Assembly: GCA_963838805.1 (NCBI GenBank)
Contig: CAWISK010000013.1
Location: 62,001-126,000 of the forward strand
DNA: 64,000 bases
DNA from: CAVRQM01 sp963838805
GTDB taxonomy: Bacteria > Pseudomonadota > Alphaproteobacteria > Acetobacterales > Acetobacteraceae
Reading direction: 5' to 3'
The notes under the pieces are model-generated. The model saw nothing but the letters and a program-made list of their open reading frames with translations. It made no database searches and was not told the DNA's origin. Shown one piece after another: positions 28,157 through 39,964 of this stretch. Position numbers and translations under genes: made by a program. Position 1 is the stretch's first letter, and the number at the start of each line of letters is the position of its first letter.

Positions 28157-28188
28157 GGTTCGGCTTGAAGGCGAGTCAACCGCGAACC
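28157..28188. promoter_or_regulatory. Imperfect 32-base dyad between liuA and the 2-oxoacid oxidoreductase gene
   Basis: The left arm GGTTCG-GC-TTGA mirrors the right arm TCAA-CCG-CGAACC around a seven-base centre. GGTTCG/CGAACC (28157-28162, 28183-28188) and TTGA/TCAA (28165-28168, 28176-28179) pair perfectly, with one base difference in spacing. It lies midway between the two divergent start codons, the expected place for an operator of a leucine-catabolism regulator such as a LiuR-type protein; that identity is inference. Confidence 0.42.
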
Positions 28189-28230
28189 AGATACCAGGGG
28201 CTTCACGGGACTCTTTTCAGGGAAACGTCG

Positions 28231-31200
28231 ATGCCGGATGCACGCCCTCCAACGACGGAAGCCCCGCGCGCGGCGGTGCCCGCTGCGCCGTCTGCCGGCG
28301 GCGATCAGGAGACCGTGTTCCTCTCGGGCATCCAGGCGCTCGTGGAACTGCTGGAGTTGCAGCGGCGCCGTGACGCGGCGGCGGGGCTGGACACGGCGGG
28401 CTTTGTGTCTGGCTATCGTGGCTCGCCGCTGGGTGGGCTCGATCAGGCGCTCTGGCGCGCGCAGAAGCGGCTGCTGGCGTCCAACATCCGCTTCCAGCCC
28501 GGCATCAACGAGGAACTGGCCGCGACGGCGGTCTGGGGCACCCAGCAGGTCAAGCTGTTTCCCGGCGCCCGGCATCAGGGCGTGTTCGGCATGTGGTACG
28601 GCAAGGGTCCGGGCGCCGACCGCAGCATGGACGTGTTCAAGCACGCTAACGCCGCGGGCACCGATCCGCATGGCGGCGTTCTGGCCGTGATTGGCGACGA
28701 TCACGGCGCCAAATCCTCCACGCTGCCGCACCAGAGCGATCACATCTGCGCCGCCGCGATGATTCCGGTGCTGAGCCCCGCAGGCGTGCAGGATCTGCTG
28801 GATCTCGGCATTCACGGCTGGGCGATGTCGCGCTTCTCCGGCTGCTGGGTGGCGCTGCGGGCGGTTTCCGACGTGGCGGAGACTTCGGCGGCAGTGCTCG
28901 TCGATCCGCTGCGTGTTGTCTCCAATCCACCGACGGACTTCGCCGTGCCGCCGGATGGGCTGGGCATCCGCTGGCCGGATACGCCCTTGCAGCAGGAGCT
29001 GCGGTTGCAACGCTACAAGGTGTATGCGGCCGTGGCCTACGCGCGCTGCAACGGCATCAACCGCGTGGTGATCGACAGTCCGGCACCCCGGTTGGGTATC
29101 ATCAGCAGCGGCAAATCCTATCTGGATGTGCGCGAGGCGCTGACACTTGCTGGGCATCGACGAGGCGCACGCCGCCGAGATCGGCCTGCGCGTCTATAAG
29201 GTCGGCATGACATGGCCCATTGATCCAGTCGGCATCCGCCACTTTGCCGAGGGGCTCGAGGAGATCCTGGTGGTCGAGGAAAAGCGCCAGGTCATCGAGT
29301 ACCAGCTCAAGGAGGAGCTGTACAACTGGCGCGAGGACGTGCGCCCGCGCGTGGTCGGCAAATACGACGAGAAAGGCGAATGGGATTTGCCGATCGGCCG
29401 CTGGCTGCTGCCGCCGACCGGCGAATTAGGGCCGGCCCGCATCGCGCGGGTGATCGCCGAGCGCATCCGGCGGTTCTATACCAGCCCACGCATCCGCGAC
29501 CGCTTGGCCTTCCTCGACGCGCAGGAGAATGTGCTGGCGCAGCGCCGCACCGATATCGCCCGCGTGCCGCATTACTGTTCCGGCTGTCCCCACAACACCT
29601 CGACCAAGGTGCCGGAGGGGAGCCACGCGCTCGCGGGTATCGGCTGCCACTATATGGCGGTGTGGCTCAATCCCACCCAGACCCAGACCTTCAGCCAGAT
29701 GGGCGGCGAGGGCGTGCCCTGGGTCGGGCAGGCGCCGTTCACGAAATGCCGCACGTCTTCGCCAATCTTGGCGACGGCACCTATTCGCATTCCGGATCGC
29801 TCGCCATTCGCCAGGCGCTCGCGGCCGGTGTACCGATCACCTACAAGATTCTGTTCAACGACGCAGTGGCAATGACCGGCGGGCAGCCGGTCGAGGGTGC
29901 GCTTACGGTGCCGAAGCTGGTGCGGGAGGTTGCGGCGGAAGGCGTCGAGCGCATCGTCGTCGTCACGGACGAGCCGCGGAAATATCGCGGGCGAGCTGCG
30001 TCTGCCCGATAACGTTCCTGTGCGTCACCGGGATGATCTGGACGAGGTGCAGCGGTCGCTGCGGGAATACCCCGGCGTTTCGGTGCTGGTCTATGACCAG
30101 ACCTGTGCCGCCGAGAAGCGGCGGCGGCGCAAGCGCGGGCTTTATCCCGATCCGGCGCGGCGCGTCCTCATCAATGACCGCGTGTGCGAAGGCTGCGGCG
30201 ATTGCAGCGCCAAATCCAACTGTCTCTCCGTGGTTCCGCTGGAGACCGAGTTCGGACGCAAGCGGCGCATAGATCAGTCAAGCTGCAACAAGGACTATTC
30301 ATGCGTCGAGGGCTTTTGCCCGAGCTTCGTCACCGTCGAGGGCGGCAGCCTGCGCCGGGGTCAGATGCTGCGTGCCGGAGGGGAGGGGGAGGCCTTGCCC
30401 GAGCCGTCGCTTCCCGACCTCACCGAACCGTACGGAATCCTGGTGGCGGGCGTTGGCGGCACCGGGATCGTGACGATCGGTGCGCTGCTGGGCATGGCGG
30501 CGGCGCTGGAAGGCAAGGGCGTCTCGACGCTCGATATGGCCGGGTTGGCGCAGAAGGGTGGCCCCGTCTGGTCGCATATCCGCATCGCGCCGAGGCGGGA
30601 TGCGCTGTACGCCGCGCGCATCGCTGCCGGCGAGGCGCGGCTCGTGTTGGGGTGCGACATCGTCGTGGCGGCGGCGGACGAAACGCTGCAAAAGATGCGG
30701 CCTGGCTTCTCGCAAGCGATCATCAACAGCGATCTTGCCATCACCAGTGATTTTGTTCGGACCTTCGCGGCCCAGGCGCGGACCGGTGACGTGGCGCATA
30801 TCCCGGACCTGCAATTTCCGCTCGACGACATGACCCGGCAGATCGCCGATGCCGCGGGAGCGGAGGCTGTGACGCTGGTGCCGGCGACCCGGCTGGCCAC
30901 CGCGCTGATGGGCGATTCGATCGCCACAAACTTGTTCATGCTGGGGTATGCCTGGCAAAAGGGGTTGGTGCCATTGCGTGGCGCGTCGATCCTGAAGGCG
31001 ATCGAGATGAACGGAGTGGCCGTGCCGATGAATGTGGCGAGCTTCCTGTGGGGACGTCGCGCCGCACTCGATCTACCCCGCGTCGAGGAGGCGGCGCGAC
31101 CGCGCATGACCGAATCCGACTCCGAACGCCTGTCGTCCGACCTCGACGAGGTGATCGCTCGGCGCGTGGCGGATCTGACCGCCTACCAGGACTCGCGCTA

Positions 31201-31831
31201 TGCCACCCGCTATGCGCGGCTGGTGCAGCGCGTGCGCGAGGCGGAGCAGGCGCGCTTCCCTGGCCGGGATGCGCTGTCGCAGACCGCGGCGCGCAATTTC
31301 TACAAGCTGCTGGCCTACAAGGACGAGTACGAGGTGGCGCGGCTGCTGACCGCGCCTGACTTCGCCGGGCGGATCGCCGCGATGTTCGAGGGTGAGTATC
31401 GCATCGTGTTCCATCTCGCCCCGCCGCTCTGGGCGAAAGCCGATCCCGCGACCGGCGAGCCGCGCAAGCGCGCCTATGGGGCCTGGGTGCTCCCGCCACT
31501 ACGATTGCTGGCGCGGCTGCGGCGGCTGCGCGGCAGTTGGCTGGACGTGTTCGGCCATACCGCCGAGCGTCGGCAGGATCGCCAGTTGATCGGTCATTAC
31601 GAGACGCTCGTCGAGGAACTGCTCGCCACCGTCGATGACCAGAACTACGCGCTGGCCGTGGAACTTGCGGCGATCCCGGAGCAGATCCGCGGCTATGGTC
31701 CGGTGCGCGCGCGGCATTTGCGGCACGCGCGCCGGCACGAAGATGATCTGCTCACCCGGTTCCGCGGCGGGCACCATCCGGCGCGCGAGCGTCGCGAGAC
31801 GGTCTCCGCCCCTGTGCTGCTGGCCGGCTGA
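28231..31831 (+). CDS. Fused indolepyruvate-type 2-oxoacid:ferredoxin oxidoreductase (three frame disruptions)
   Basis: One-piece oxidoreductase that decarboxylates 2-oxo acids to acyl-CoA with ferredoxin as acceptor; 1199 residues after repair. In order: a pyrimidine-binding region (SGYRGSPLGGLDQALW), the cluster motif CSGCPHNTST (about 450), the TPP motif GDGTYSHSG with FNDAVAMTGGQ (about 512-550), two cysteine clusters CEGCGDC and CNKDYSCVEGFC (about 650-695), and the gamma domain VAGVGGTGIVTIGALLGMAA (about 735). Disruptions: extra T at 29147-29148, missing G after 29743, extra G at 29989-29991. The family usually acts on aromatic 2-oxo acids. Its place between liuA and liuB suggests branched-chain 2-oxo acids, which is inference. 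ATG 28231 has AGGGAA upstream. Confidence 0.88.
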
Positions 31832-31841
31832 CGAAGCCTCG

Positions 31842-33449
31842 ATGCCGGTCCTGGAATCGAGCGTCGATCCGCATTCTCCCGAATATCGTGCCAACGCGGA
31901 GGCGATGCAGGCGCTGATGGCCGATCTGCACAGCGTGGCCGAGCAGGTGCGCGAGGGTGGTGGGGCAGCCGCGCGGGCGCGGCATCTGGCGCGTGGCAAG
32001 CTGCTGGTGCGCGACCGCATCCGCGCGTTGCTCGATCCGCTCTCGCCATTTCTCGAAATCGGTCAGCTTGCCGCGCACGGCATGTATGAAGAGGAGGTGC
32101 CTTCCGCCGGGATTGTCACGGGAATCGGCCAGGTGGCCGGGCGCACCTGCATGATCGTCGCGAACGACGCCACGGTGAAGGGCGGCACGTACTACCCGAT
32201 CACGGTAAAGAAGCATCTGCGCGCACAGGAGATCGCCGCCCAGAACCGGCTGCCCTGCCTCTATCTTGTGGATTCCGGCGGCGCCAATCTGCCGAACCAG
32301 GACGAGGTGTTTCCGGACCGCGAGCATTTCGGTCGCATCTTCTATAACCAGGCGACCATGTCGGCAGATGGCATTGCACAGATCGCCGTGGTGATGGGAT
32401 CCTGCACCGCCGGCGGCGCCTATGTGCCGGCGATGGCCGACGAAAGCGTGATCGTGCGTGGCCAGGGCACGATCTTCCTGGCCGGCCCACCGCTCGTGAA
32501 AGCCGCGACCGGCGAGATCGTGACGGCGGAGGATTTGGGCGGCGCGGAGGTGCATAGCCGCATCTCCGGTGTCACCGACCATATCGCCGAGAGCGACGCG
32601 CACGCGCTCGGCATCGCGCGCCGCATCGTCGCCAATCTCGGCGATGCGAACCGCCCGGCGGTGGCACCCCGCACCCCGCTGCCGCCGCGTCGCGATCCGG
32701 GCGAACTGTACGGCATTGTCTCCGCCGACCTCCGCACCCCGTTCGATGTCCGCGAGGTGATCGCGCGCATCGTCGATGACAGTGCGCTGGACGAGTTCAA
32801 GCGCCTATACGGACCCACGCTCGTCACTGGCTTTGCCCATGTCTGCGGGTATCCCGTCGGGATCGTCGCCAACGATGGTATCCTGTTCTCCGAGAGCGCG
32901 CAGAAGGGGGCGCATTTCATCGAGCTGTGCGCGCAGCGCGGCATACCGCTGCTGTTCCTGCAGAACATCGCGGGTTTCATGGTGGGACGCAAATACGAGG
33001 CCGGCGGCATCGCCAAGGACGGTGCGAAGATGGTGACTGCGGTGGCGACCGCCGCGGTGCCGAAGTTTACGGTCGTTATCGGCGGCAGTTTCGGTGCCGG
33101 CAATTACGGCATGTGCGGGCGCGCCTATGGGCCGCGCTTCCTGTGGATGTGGCCGAACGCGCGCATCGGCGTGATGGGCGGCGAACAGGCGGCCTCGGTG
33201 CTCGCACAGGTGCGGCGCGACGGCATGGAGGCGCGTGGCGAGATCTGGCCGGCGGAGGATGAGGAGGCATTCAAAGCACCAATCCGTGCGCAGTACGAGG
33301 CGCAGGGACATCCGTATTACGCGAGCGCCCGGCTGTGGGACGATGGCGTGATCGATCCCGCACAGACGCGCCGCGTGCTTGGTCTTTCGCTGTCTGTCAG
33401 CCTGAATGCGCCGGTCTCGCGCACGCGCTTCGGCGTGTTCCGGATGTGA
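31842..33449 (+). CDS. liuB: 3-Methylcrotonyl-CoA carboxylase, carboxyltransferase (beta) subunit
   Basis: 535-residue carboxyltransferase that moves CO2 from carboxybiotin to 3-methylcrotonyl-CoA. It has the N-terminal HLARGKLLVRDRIRALLD, the acyl-CoA site VMGSCTAGGAYVPAM, and the C-terminal NIAGFMVGRKYEAGGIAKDGAKM, all diagnostic of MCC beta rather than propionyl-CoA carboxylase. It starts ten bases after the oxidoreductase stop codon with no obvious ribosome site (the ATG follows GAAGCCTCG). It is followed directly by liuC, liuD and liuE, so these are one operon. Confidence 0.94.
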   Translation: MPVLESSVDPHSPEYRANAEAMQALMADLHSVAEQVREGGGAAARARHLARGKLLVRDRIRALLDPLSPFLEIGQLAAHGMYEEEVPSAGIVTGIGQVAGRTCMIVANDATVKGGTYYPITVKKHLRAQEIAAQNRLPCLYLVDSGGANLPNQDEVFPDREHFGRIFYNQATMSADGIAQIAVVMGSCTAGGAYVPAMADESVIVRGQGTIFLAGPPLVKAATGEIVTAEDLGGAEVHSRISGVTDHIAESDAHALGIARRIVANLGDANRPAVAPRTPLPPRRDPGELYGIVSADLRTPFDVREVIARIVDDSALDEFKRLYGPTLVTGFAHVCGYPVGIVANDGILFSESAQKGAHFIELCAQRGIPLLFLQNIAGFMVGRKYEAGGIAKDGAKMVTAVATAAVPKFTVVIGGSFGAGNYGMCGRAYGPRFLWMWPNARIGVMGGEQAASVLAQVRRDGMEARGEIWPAEDEEAFKAPIRAQYEAQGHPYYASARLWDDGVIDPAQTRRVLGLSLSVSLNAPVSRTRFGVFRM

Positions 33450-33456
33450 GGCGGCA

Positions 33457-34242
33457 ATGAGCGCAGTGCTGGAGACGGTGGACCGGCGCGGTGTCGCCAC
33501 GCTGACTTTGAACCGATCCGCGCGGCACAACGCGCTGGACGGTCCCATGATTGCCGAACTGACCGCTTCATTGCAGCGGCTGGGCGCGCGGTCCGAGATC
33601 CGGGCGGTGGTGCTGGCGAGCACGGGCGCCACCTTCTGCGCGGGCGCCGATCTCGGCTGGATGCGCCGCATGGCGGATGCTGACGAGGCGAAGAACCGCC
33701 GTGATGCCGCCTCGCTCTCGGCGCTGATGCACACGCTGGACCGGCTCGCCAAGCCGACCCTTTGCCTGGTGCAGGGTGCGGCCTATGGCGGCGGGGTCGG
33801 GCTGGTGGCGTCCTGCGATGTGGTCGTGGCCTCGGAGCGGGCGAGCTTCTGCCTGAGCGAGGTGCGGCTCGGCCTGATTCCGGCGGCGATCAGCCCTTAT
33901 GTGATCAACGCGATCGGCGCGCGCCAGGCGCGCCGCTACTTCCTCACTGCCGAGATGATCGCGGCAGTGAGCGCGCGGCAGATGGGGCTGGTGCATGAGG
34001 TGGTGGCACATGCGGGCCTGGAGGACGCCCGCGAGCGGCTTTTGCATGCGCTGCTGCAAGGTGGGCCGGAAGCGCAGGCAACCGCGAAGGATCTGCTGTT
34101 CCTGTGCGAGGGGCGCGTGGTCGACGCGCAATTGTCGGAGGAGACGTCGCGCCGTATCGCCGAGCGCCGTGCCTCCGCGGAAGGACGCGAAGGGCTGAGC
34201 GCGTTCCTGGACAAGCGCCGCCCCGCCTGGCGCGGGGAGTAA
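33457..34242 (+). CDS. liuC: Enoyl-CoA hydratase family protein, probable methylglutaconyl-CoA hydratase
   Basis: 261-residue crotonase-fold enzyme that in this pathway hydrates 3-methylglutaconyl-CoA to HMG-CoA. The oxyanion-hole segments ATFCAGADLGWM and LVQGAAYGGGVGLVASCD are present, and the SFCLSEVRLGLIPAAISPYV stretch carries the catalytic glutamate position plus the LIPA motif common in LiuC. The ATG at 33457 follows the liuB stop by seven bases with GAGGCGG upstream. Position between the two MCC subunit genes is the classic liu order and supports the specific role. Confidence 0.9.
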   Translation: MSAVLETVDRRGVATLTLNRSARHNALDGPMIAELTASLQRLGARSEIRAVVLASTGATFCAGADLGWMRRMADADEAKNRRDAASLSALMHTLDRLAKPTLCLVQGAAYGGGVGLVASCDVVVASERASFCLSEVRLGLIPAAISPYVINAIGARQARRYFLTAEMIAAVSARQMGLVHEVVAHAGLEDARERLLHALLQGGPEAQATAKDLLFLCEGRVVDAQLSEETSRRIAERRASAEGREGLSAFLDKRRPAWRGE

Positions 34243-34246
34243 GACC

Positions 34247-36234
<1,988 letters not shown>

Positions 36235-36238
<4 letters not shown>

Positions 36239-37150
36239 ACCTCCCGGCTCGGGTGCGGATTGTCGAAGTGGGGCCACGCGACGGCTTGCAGAACGAGCCG
36301 GGCGTTGTGCCGGTCGAGCAGAGACTGGCGCTCATCGAGGCACTCGCACAAGCGGGACTTACATGCATCGAGGCCGGCAGTTTCGTCTCGCCCGTACGCG
36401 TGCCCGCGATGGCCGGCACTGCGGAGGTCATGTCGCGACTGGCCCGCAGACCAGGAGTGGCCTACCCCGTCCTGGTGCCGAACCTTCGGGGATTGCACGA
36501 TGCCATGCAGGCAGGCGCGCGGGAGGTTGCGGTATTCGGCTCGGCATCGGAGACATTTTCCCGGTGCAACATCAACTGTTCGATGGCAGAAAGCCTGGCC
36601 CGCTTCGCGCCGGTGGTGGAGCAGGCGCGGGCCGCAGGAATGGGCGTGCGCGGCTACGTCTCCTGTGTGTTGGGCTGCCCGTACCGAGGGGAGGGTCGCA
36701 CCCGAGGCCGTGCGCGACTACGCGGCGCGGTTGATCGAACTCGGCTGCGATGAGGTCTCGCTCGGCGACACGATCGGCGTCGGCACGCCATTGCAGGCGC
36801 GGCGGCTGGTCAAATGCGTGGCGCGCGACGTGCCGATCTGGCGCATCGCGCTGCACTTCCATGACACATACGGCCAAGCCCTGGCGAACATCCTGGCCTG
36901 CCTGGAACTTGACATTTCGGTGCTGGACAGCGCGGTGGCGGGACTGGGCGGCTGTCCTTATGCGAAAGGTGCTACCGGGAATGTCGCAACCGAGGATCTG
37001 GTGTACATGCTGGATGGCATGGGAATCGAGACTGGCGTCAACCTTGATCGTGTGTGTCAGGCCGGGACTGCGATCTCGCAGGCGCTGGGCCGCCGGACCG
37101 CGTCGCGGGTGGGCAGGGCACGCGGGCCTAGCGCGAGCGCGGCAGCATGA
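36235..37150 (+). CDS. liuE: Hydroxymethylglutaryl-CoA lyase (one frame disruption)
   Basis: Splits HMG-CoA into acetyl-CoA and acetoacetate, the last step of leucine breakdown. It has VEVGPRDGLQNEP, the FGSASETFSRCNINCS segment, HFHDTYGQALAN with metal-ligand histidines, and GLGGCPYAKGATGNVATED with the catalytic cysteine. One extra C at 36684-36685 breaks the frame before EGRVAPEAVRDYA; without it the protein has 304 residues, the family norm. The ATG overlaps the liuD stop. The last 23 bases overlap the convergent permease gene. Confidence 0.9.
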
Positions 37151-38129
37151 GTGCGTAGATGGACACGGAGACGGTGATGAGCAGGCCATAGATGAACTGG
37201 GTCCAGAAGCCGGTGAGACCCACGGCGATGATGCCCGGCTCCAGCGAGGCGATGATCAGCACGCCGATGAATGTCCCGATCATCGTGCCCTTGCCGCCGA
37301 AAACCGAGGTGCCGCCGATGAACACCGCCGCCAGTGTTGTCAGCAGATAGCCCTCGCCGGTCGTGGCCCAGAAGAACAGCATCTGGTTCAGCAGGAACAC
37401 ACAGGACAGGGCGGAAAAAAATCCGAGCTGGACGAAGCAGGCGATCTTCACGCGATCGGCCGCGATGCCCATCATGCGGGCGCTTGCCTCGTTGTCGCCC
37501 ACGAACAGAACGTGGCTGCCGAAGCGATGCCGCTTGTAGATCAGGCCGAGCAGCACCGCGCAGCCAAGGAACCAGACGAATTGCATGGGCACGATGCCAA
37601 AAAGCTGACCCACAAACAATCTGTGGAACGGGTCGGCGGTGACGTCGGCCAGCGGCACGCCGCGACCCTGCGTCAACACGTTCACCAACCCTCGCCAGAG
37701 AAACATCGTGCCGATCGTCGCGACGATGGACGGCACGCCCACCTTCGTGACCAGCAGCCCGTTGCCGAGGCCAGCCACGGCCCCCACCAGCAGGCAGGCG
37801 GCAAGGGCCAGGGGAAAGCTGTGCGTGTGGGCATAGAGGGTCGCGAATACCCAGCCGGACAAGGCGTAGATGGAAGGAAAGCTGAGGTCGATCTCGCCAA
37901 GGGTGACCACATAGGTCGCCGACAGCGCCATGATTCCGTAGAACGGAATCGAGATCATGAACGAACGGTAGATGTCGATCGACAGATAGGTCGATGGTCG
38001 GCTGATGATGAAGATGGCATACAGCAGCAGCAGCATTCCCGCGGTGCTCACCTGCACCCGGTTGCGCTGCCACCATGGCGCGGAGTGCGAAGCCTCCCCC
38101 AGCGAGGCTGGAACCGCCATGTCGCTCAC
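37128..38129 (-). CDS. CUT2-type ABC transporter permease
   Basis: 333-residue RbsC-family permease and last gene of a four-gene minus-strand operon. It has ALSATYVVTLGEIDLSFPSIYALS, the typical permease motif with an aspartate, and the late LAAVFIGGTSVFGGKGTMIGTFIG. Its ATG overlaps the stop of the ATPase gene by four bases. Only one permease gene is present, so it probably acts as a homodimer. Its 3' end overlaps liuE, which converges on it. Confidence 0.9.
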   Translation of the reverse strand: MSDMAVPASLGEASHSAPWWQRNRVQVSTAGMLLLLYAIFIISRPSTYLSIDIYRSFMISIPFYGIMALSATYVVTLGEIDLSFPSIYALSGWVFATLYAHTHSFPLALAACLLVGAVAGLGNGLLVTKVGVPSIVATIGTMFLWRGLVNVLTQGRGVPLADVTADPFHRLFVGQLFGIVPMQFVWFLGCAVLLGLIYKRHRFGSHVLFVGDNEASARMMGIAADRVKIACFVQLGFFSALSCVFLLNQMLFFWATTGEGYLLTTLAAVFIGGTSVFGGKGTMIGTFIGVLIIASLEPGIIAVGLTGFWTQFIYGLLITVSVSIYALMLPRSR

Positions 38130-38947
38130 GCGGGCAGGCCCATCTGACCGGCATCGTGCAGCTCGATCATGCGCTCGATCAATTGCTCGCGCGACAGCTC
38201 GCTGCGATGGAACTGGCCGGCGACGCGGCCGCGGTCCAGGATCACGAATCGGTCGGCTACGTCATGCACATGGAATATGTTGTGATCGATGAAGATCGCT
38301 GACTTGCCCTGGTCGCGGATGTTGCGCACGAAAGCCAGCACCTTCTCGGTCTCCTTCAGCGACAGGCCCATGGTCGGTTCGTCGAGGATGATCAAGTCGG
38401 CGTCGAAATACAGCGCCCGCCCGATCGCGACACCCTGCTTCTCCCCGCCCGACAGGCCCACCACTTCGCTATCGGCGGTGATCGCCCGCGAGGTGAACCC
38501 CATGCTGGTCCGCAGCAAGCGTTCAGTTTCGCGCTTCTGCGCCTTGATGTCGAGAAAGCCGAGCCAGGTGGTGCGCTCCCGGCCGGCGAAGATGTTGCGC
38601 CACAGCTCCTGCTGATCGGCGAGCGCCCGCTCCTGATACACGGTCTCGATGCCGCGCAGCCGCGAGGCGCGAACATTGCGCAGCGTGAGGCGCTGACCCT
38701 TGAAATGGATCTCGCCCGCGCTTGGCGGATGCACGCCGGTGACGATTTTGATCAGGGTCGATTTGCCGGCTCCGTTGTCGCCGACCAGCGCCACGATTTC
38801 GCCGGCGGCGATGTCGAGATCGACGCCGCGGATCACCTCGACACGGCCGAACGATTTGCGGATGCCGCGCAGCGATAACAGCGGCGCCGCACCGTGGAGG
38901 CCACTCCCGGCACGCGCGTGCCGGGAGATGCCAGCCGGCTCGGTCAA
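38126..38947 (-). CDS. ABC transporter ATPase, single nucleotide-binding domain
   Basis: 273 residues. Walker A GDNGAGKST lies at about 56-64; the signature is LSGGEKQGVAIGRAL, Walker B is LIILDEPTMGLS, and the H-switch is in FIDHNIFHVHDV. Unlike RbsA it has one ATPase domain, as in the fructose-type FrcA importers. Overlaps of four bases with the genes on both sides show tight coupling. It would power import through the adjacent permease. Confidence 0.9.
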   Translation of the reverse strand: MTEPAGISRHARAGSGLHGAAPLLSLRGIRKSFGRVEVIRGVDLDIAAGEIVALVGDNGAGKSTLIKIVTGVHPPSAGEIHFKGQRLTLRNVRASRLRGIETVYQERALADQQELWRNIFAGRERTTWLGFLDIKAQKRETERLLRTSMGFTSRAITADSEVVGLSGGEKQGVAIGRALYFDADLIILDEPTMGLSLKETEKVLAFVRNIRDQGKSAIFIDHNIFHVHDVADRFVILDRGRVAGQFHRSELSREQLIERMIELHDAGQMGLPA

Positions 38948-39924
38948 CGGATCGCCTCGGCGGCGAGCGGAGCCAGCTCCGTGACGTTGGCCTTGGTGAT
39001 CAGCGCGGCACCGGTATCCACGTCCATGCCGGCGAAGCCGAACTTCGACGTGAGATAGAGTTGCAGGATGGGCAGATAGCCCTGCAGGAACGGCTGCTGA
39101 TCGAGCACCACCGCGATGTCGCCATCCTTGATGCCCTGCACGGTGGCGGCCGAGAGATCGAATCCAGCCCCGCAGATGGCGCCGGGTTGCTTGCCGGCGG
39201 CGCGCATGTATGCCGGCAGCGTTGCCGTCAACGCGCCGTGATCGGTGATCACCGCCTTCATCTCCGGATGCGACGCGGCAAAGCTCGAGAAAATGGGGAT
39301 GCCCTGCGCCGCGTCGCCGTTGACCGCGTCGGAGATCTCCAGGTACTCAGCCTTGACGCCGCCCGCCTTCAGCGCGTCCAGCACGCCCTTCGTGCGCTCG
39401 CCGCGGCCGGGCTGGCCCAACAGGCCCCAGACCAGCGTCATGTCGCCCGGCTTCAGCCCGCACGCCTTGATCGCCGCCTCGCCTAACGTCTGTCCGCTGG
39501 TGTGCAGTTGCACGCCGACATAGCCGAATCCCTGCGTCTTGTAGGCGGCCTCGGCTTTCGGTAGATCGACGTTCGATGTCGTGACGACGATGCCGGCCTT
39601 ACGAGCCTGATCGATCAGTGAATCGAGCGCCGCGTCGCCCGGATGCCCCATGATGGAGATGCCGGTGGGCTTGCGCGCGATCGCTTCGCTGAATTGCTGC
39701 ACCATCTTCTGCGGATCCCAGTCGGACCAGACGTAGTCCACTTGGCAGCCGGTCTGCTGCGAGGCGAGCCGCGCGCCATTGTAGACGATCGAGGCGAAGC
39801 TGTCCCCTTCCGAGCCGCCGGGGAAGAACACGAACCGCTTGCCCGCGCAGCTGAAATCGGCCGCCGACGCCGAGCCGGCACACAGGGCGATGCCCAGGCC
39901 CACTAACGCTGCCACGCTCTTCAT
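38944..39924 (-). CDS. Periplasmic binding protein of the CUT2-type importer
   Basis: 326-residue Peripla_BP_4-family protein with a clear signal peptide cleaved after ASA. The mature part has FVFFPGGSEGDSFASIVYNGA, the ISIMGHPGDAALDSLIDQA loop, and VTTSNVDLP. A strong GGAGGA site precedes the ATG at 39924. Sequence places it among sugar-type binding proteins, but the first gene of the operon encodes C-N hydrolases, so the ligand may be a cyclic amide, amino sugar or other nitrogen compound. Ligand is not determinable from sequence. Confidence 0.88.
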   Translation of the reverse strand: MKSVAALVGLGIALCAGSASAADFSCAGKRFVFFPGGSEGDSFASIVYNGARLASQQTGCQVDYVWSDWDPQKMVQQFSEAIARKPTGISIMGHPGDAALDSLIDQARKAGIVVTTSNVDLPKAEAAYKTQGFGYVGVQLHTSGQTLGEAAIKACGLKPGDMTLVWGLLGQPGRGERTKGVLDALKAGGVKAEYLEISDAVNGDAAQGIPIFSSFAASHPEMKAVITDHGALTATLPAYMRAAGKQPGAICGAGFDLSAATVQGIKDGDIAVVLDQQPFLQGYLPILQLYLTSKFGFAGMDVDTGAALITKANVTELAPLAAEAIR

Positions 39925-39964
39925 CGAATTCCTCCCGCTTTGTTGTTGTTCGATACTCAAGGGC

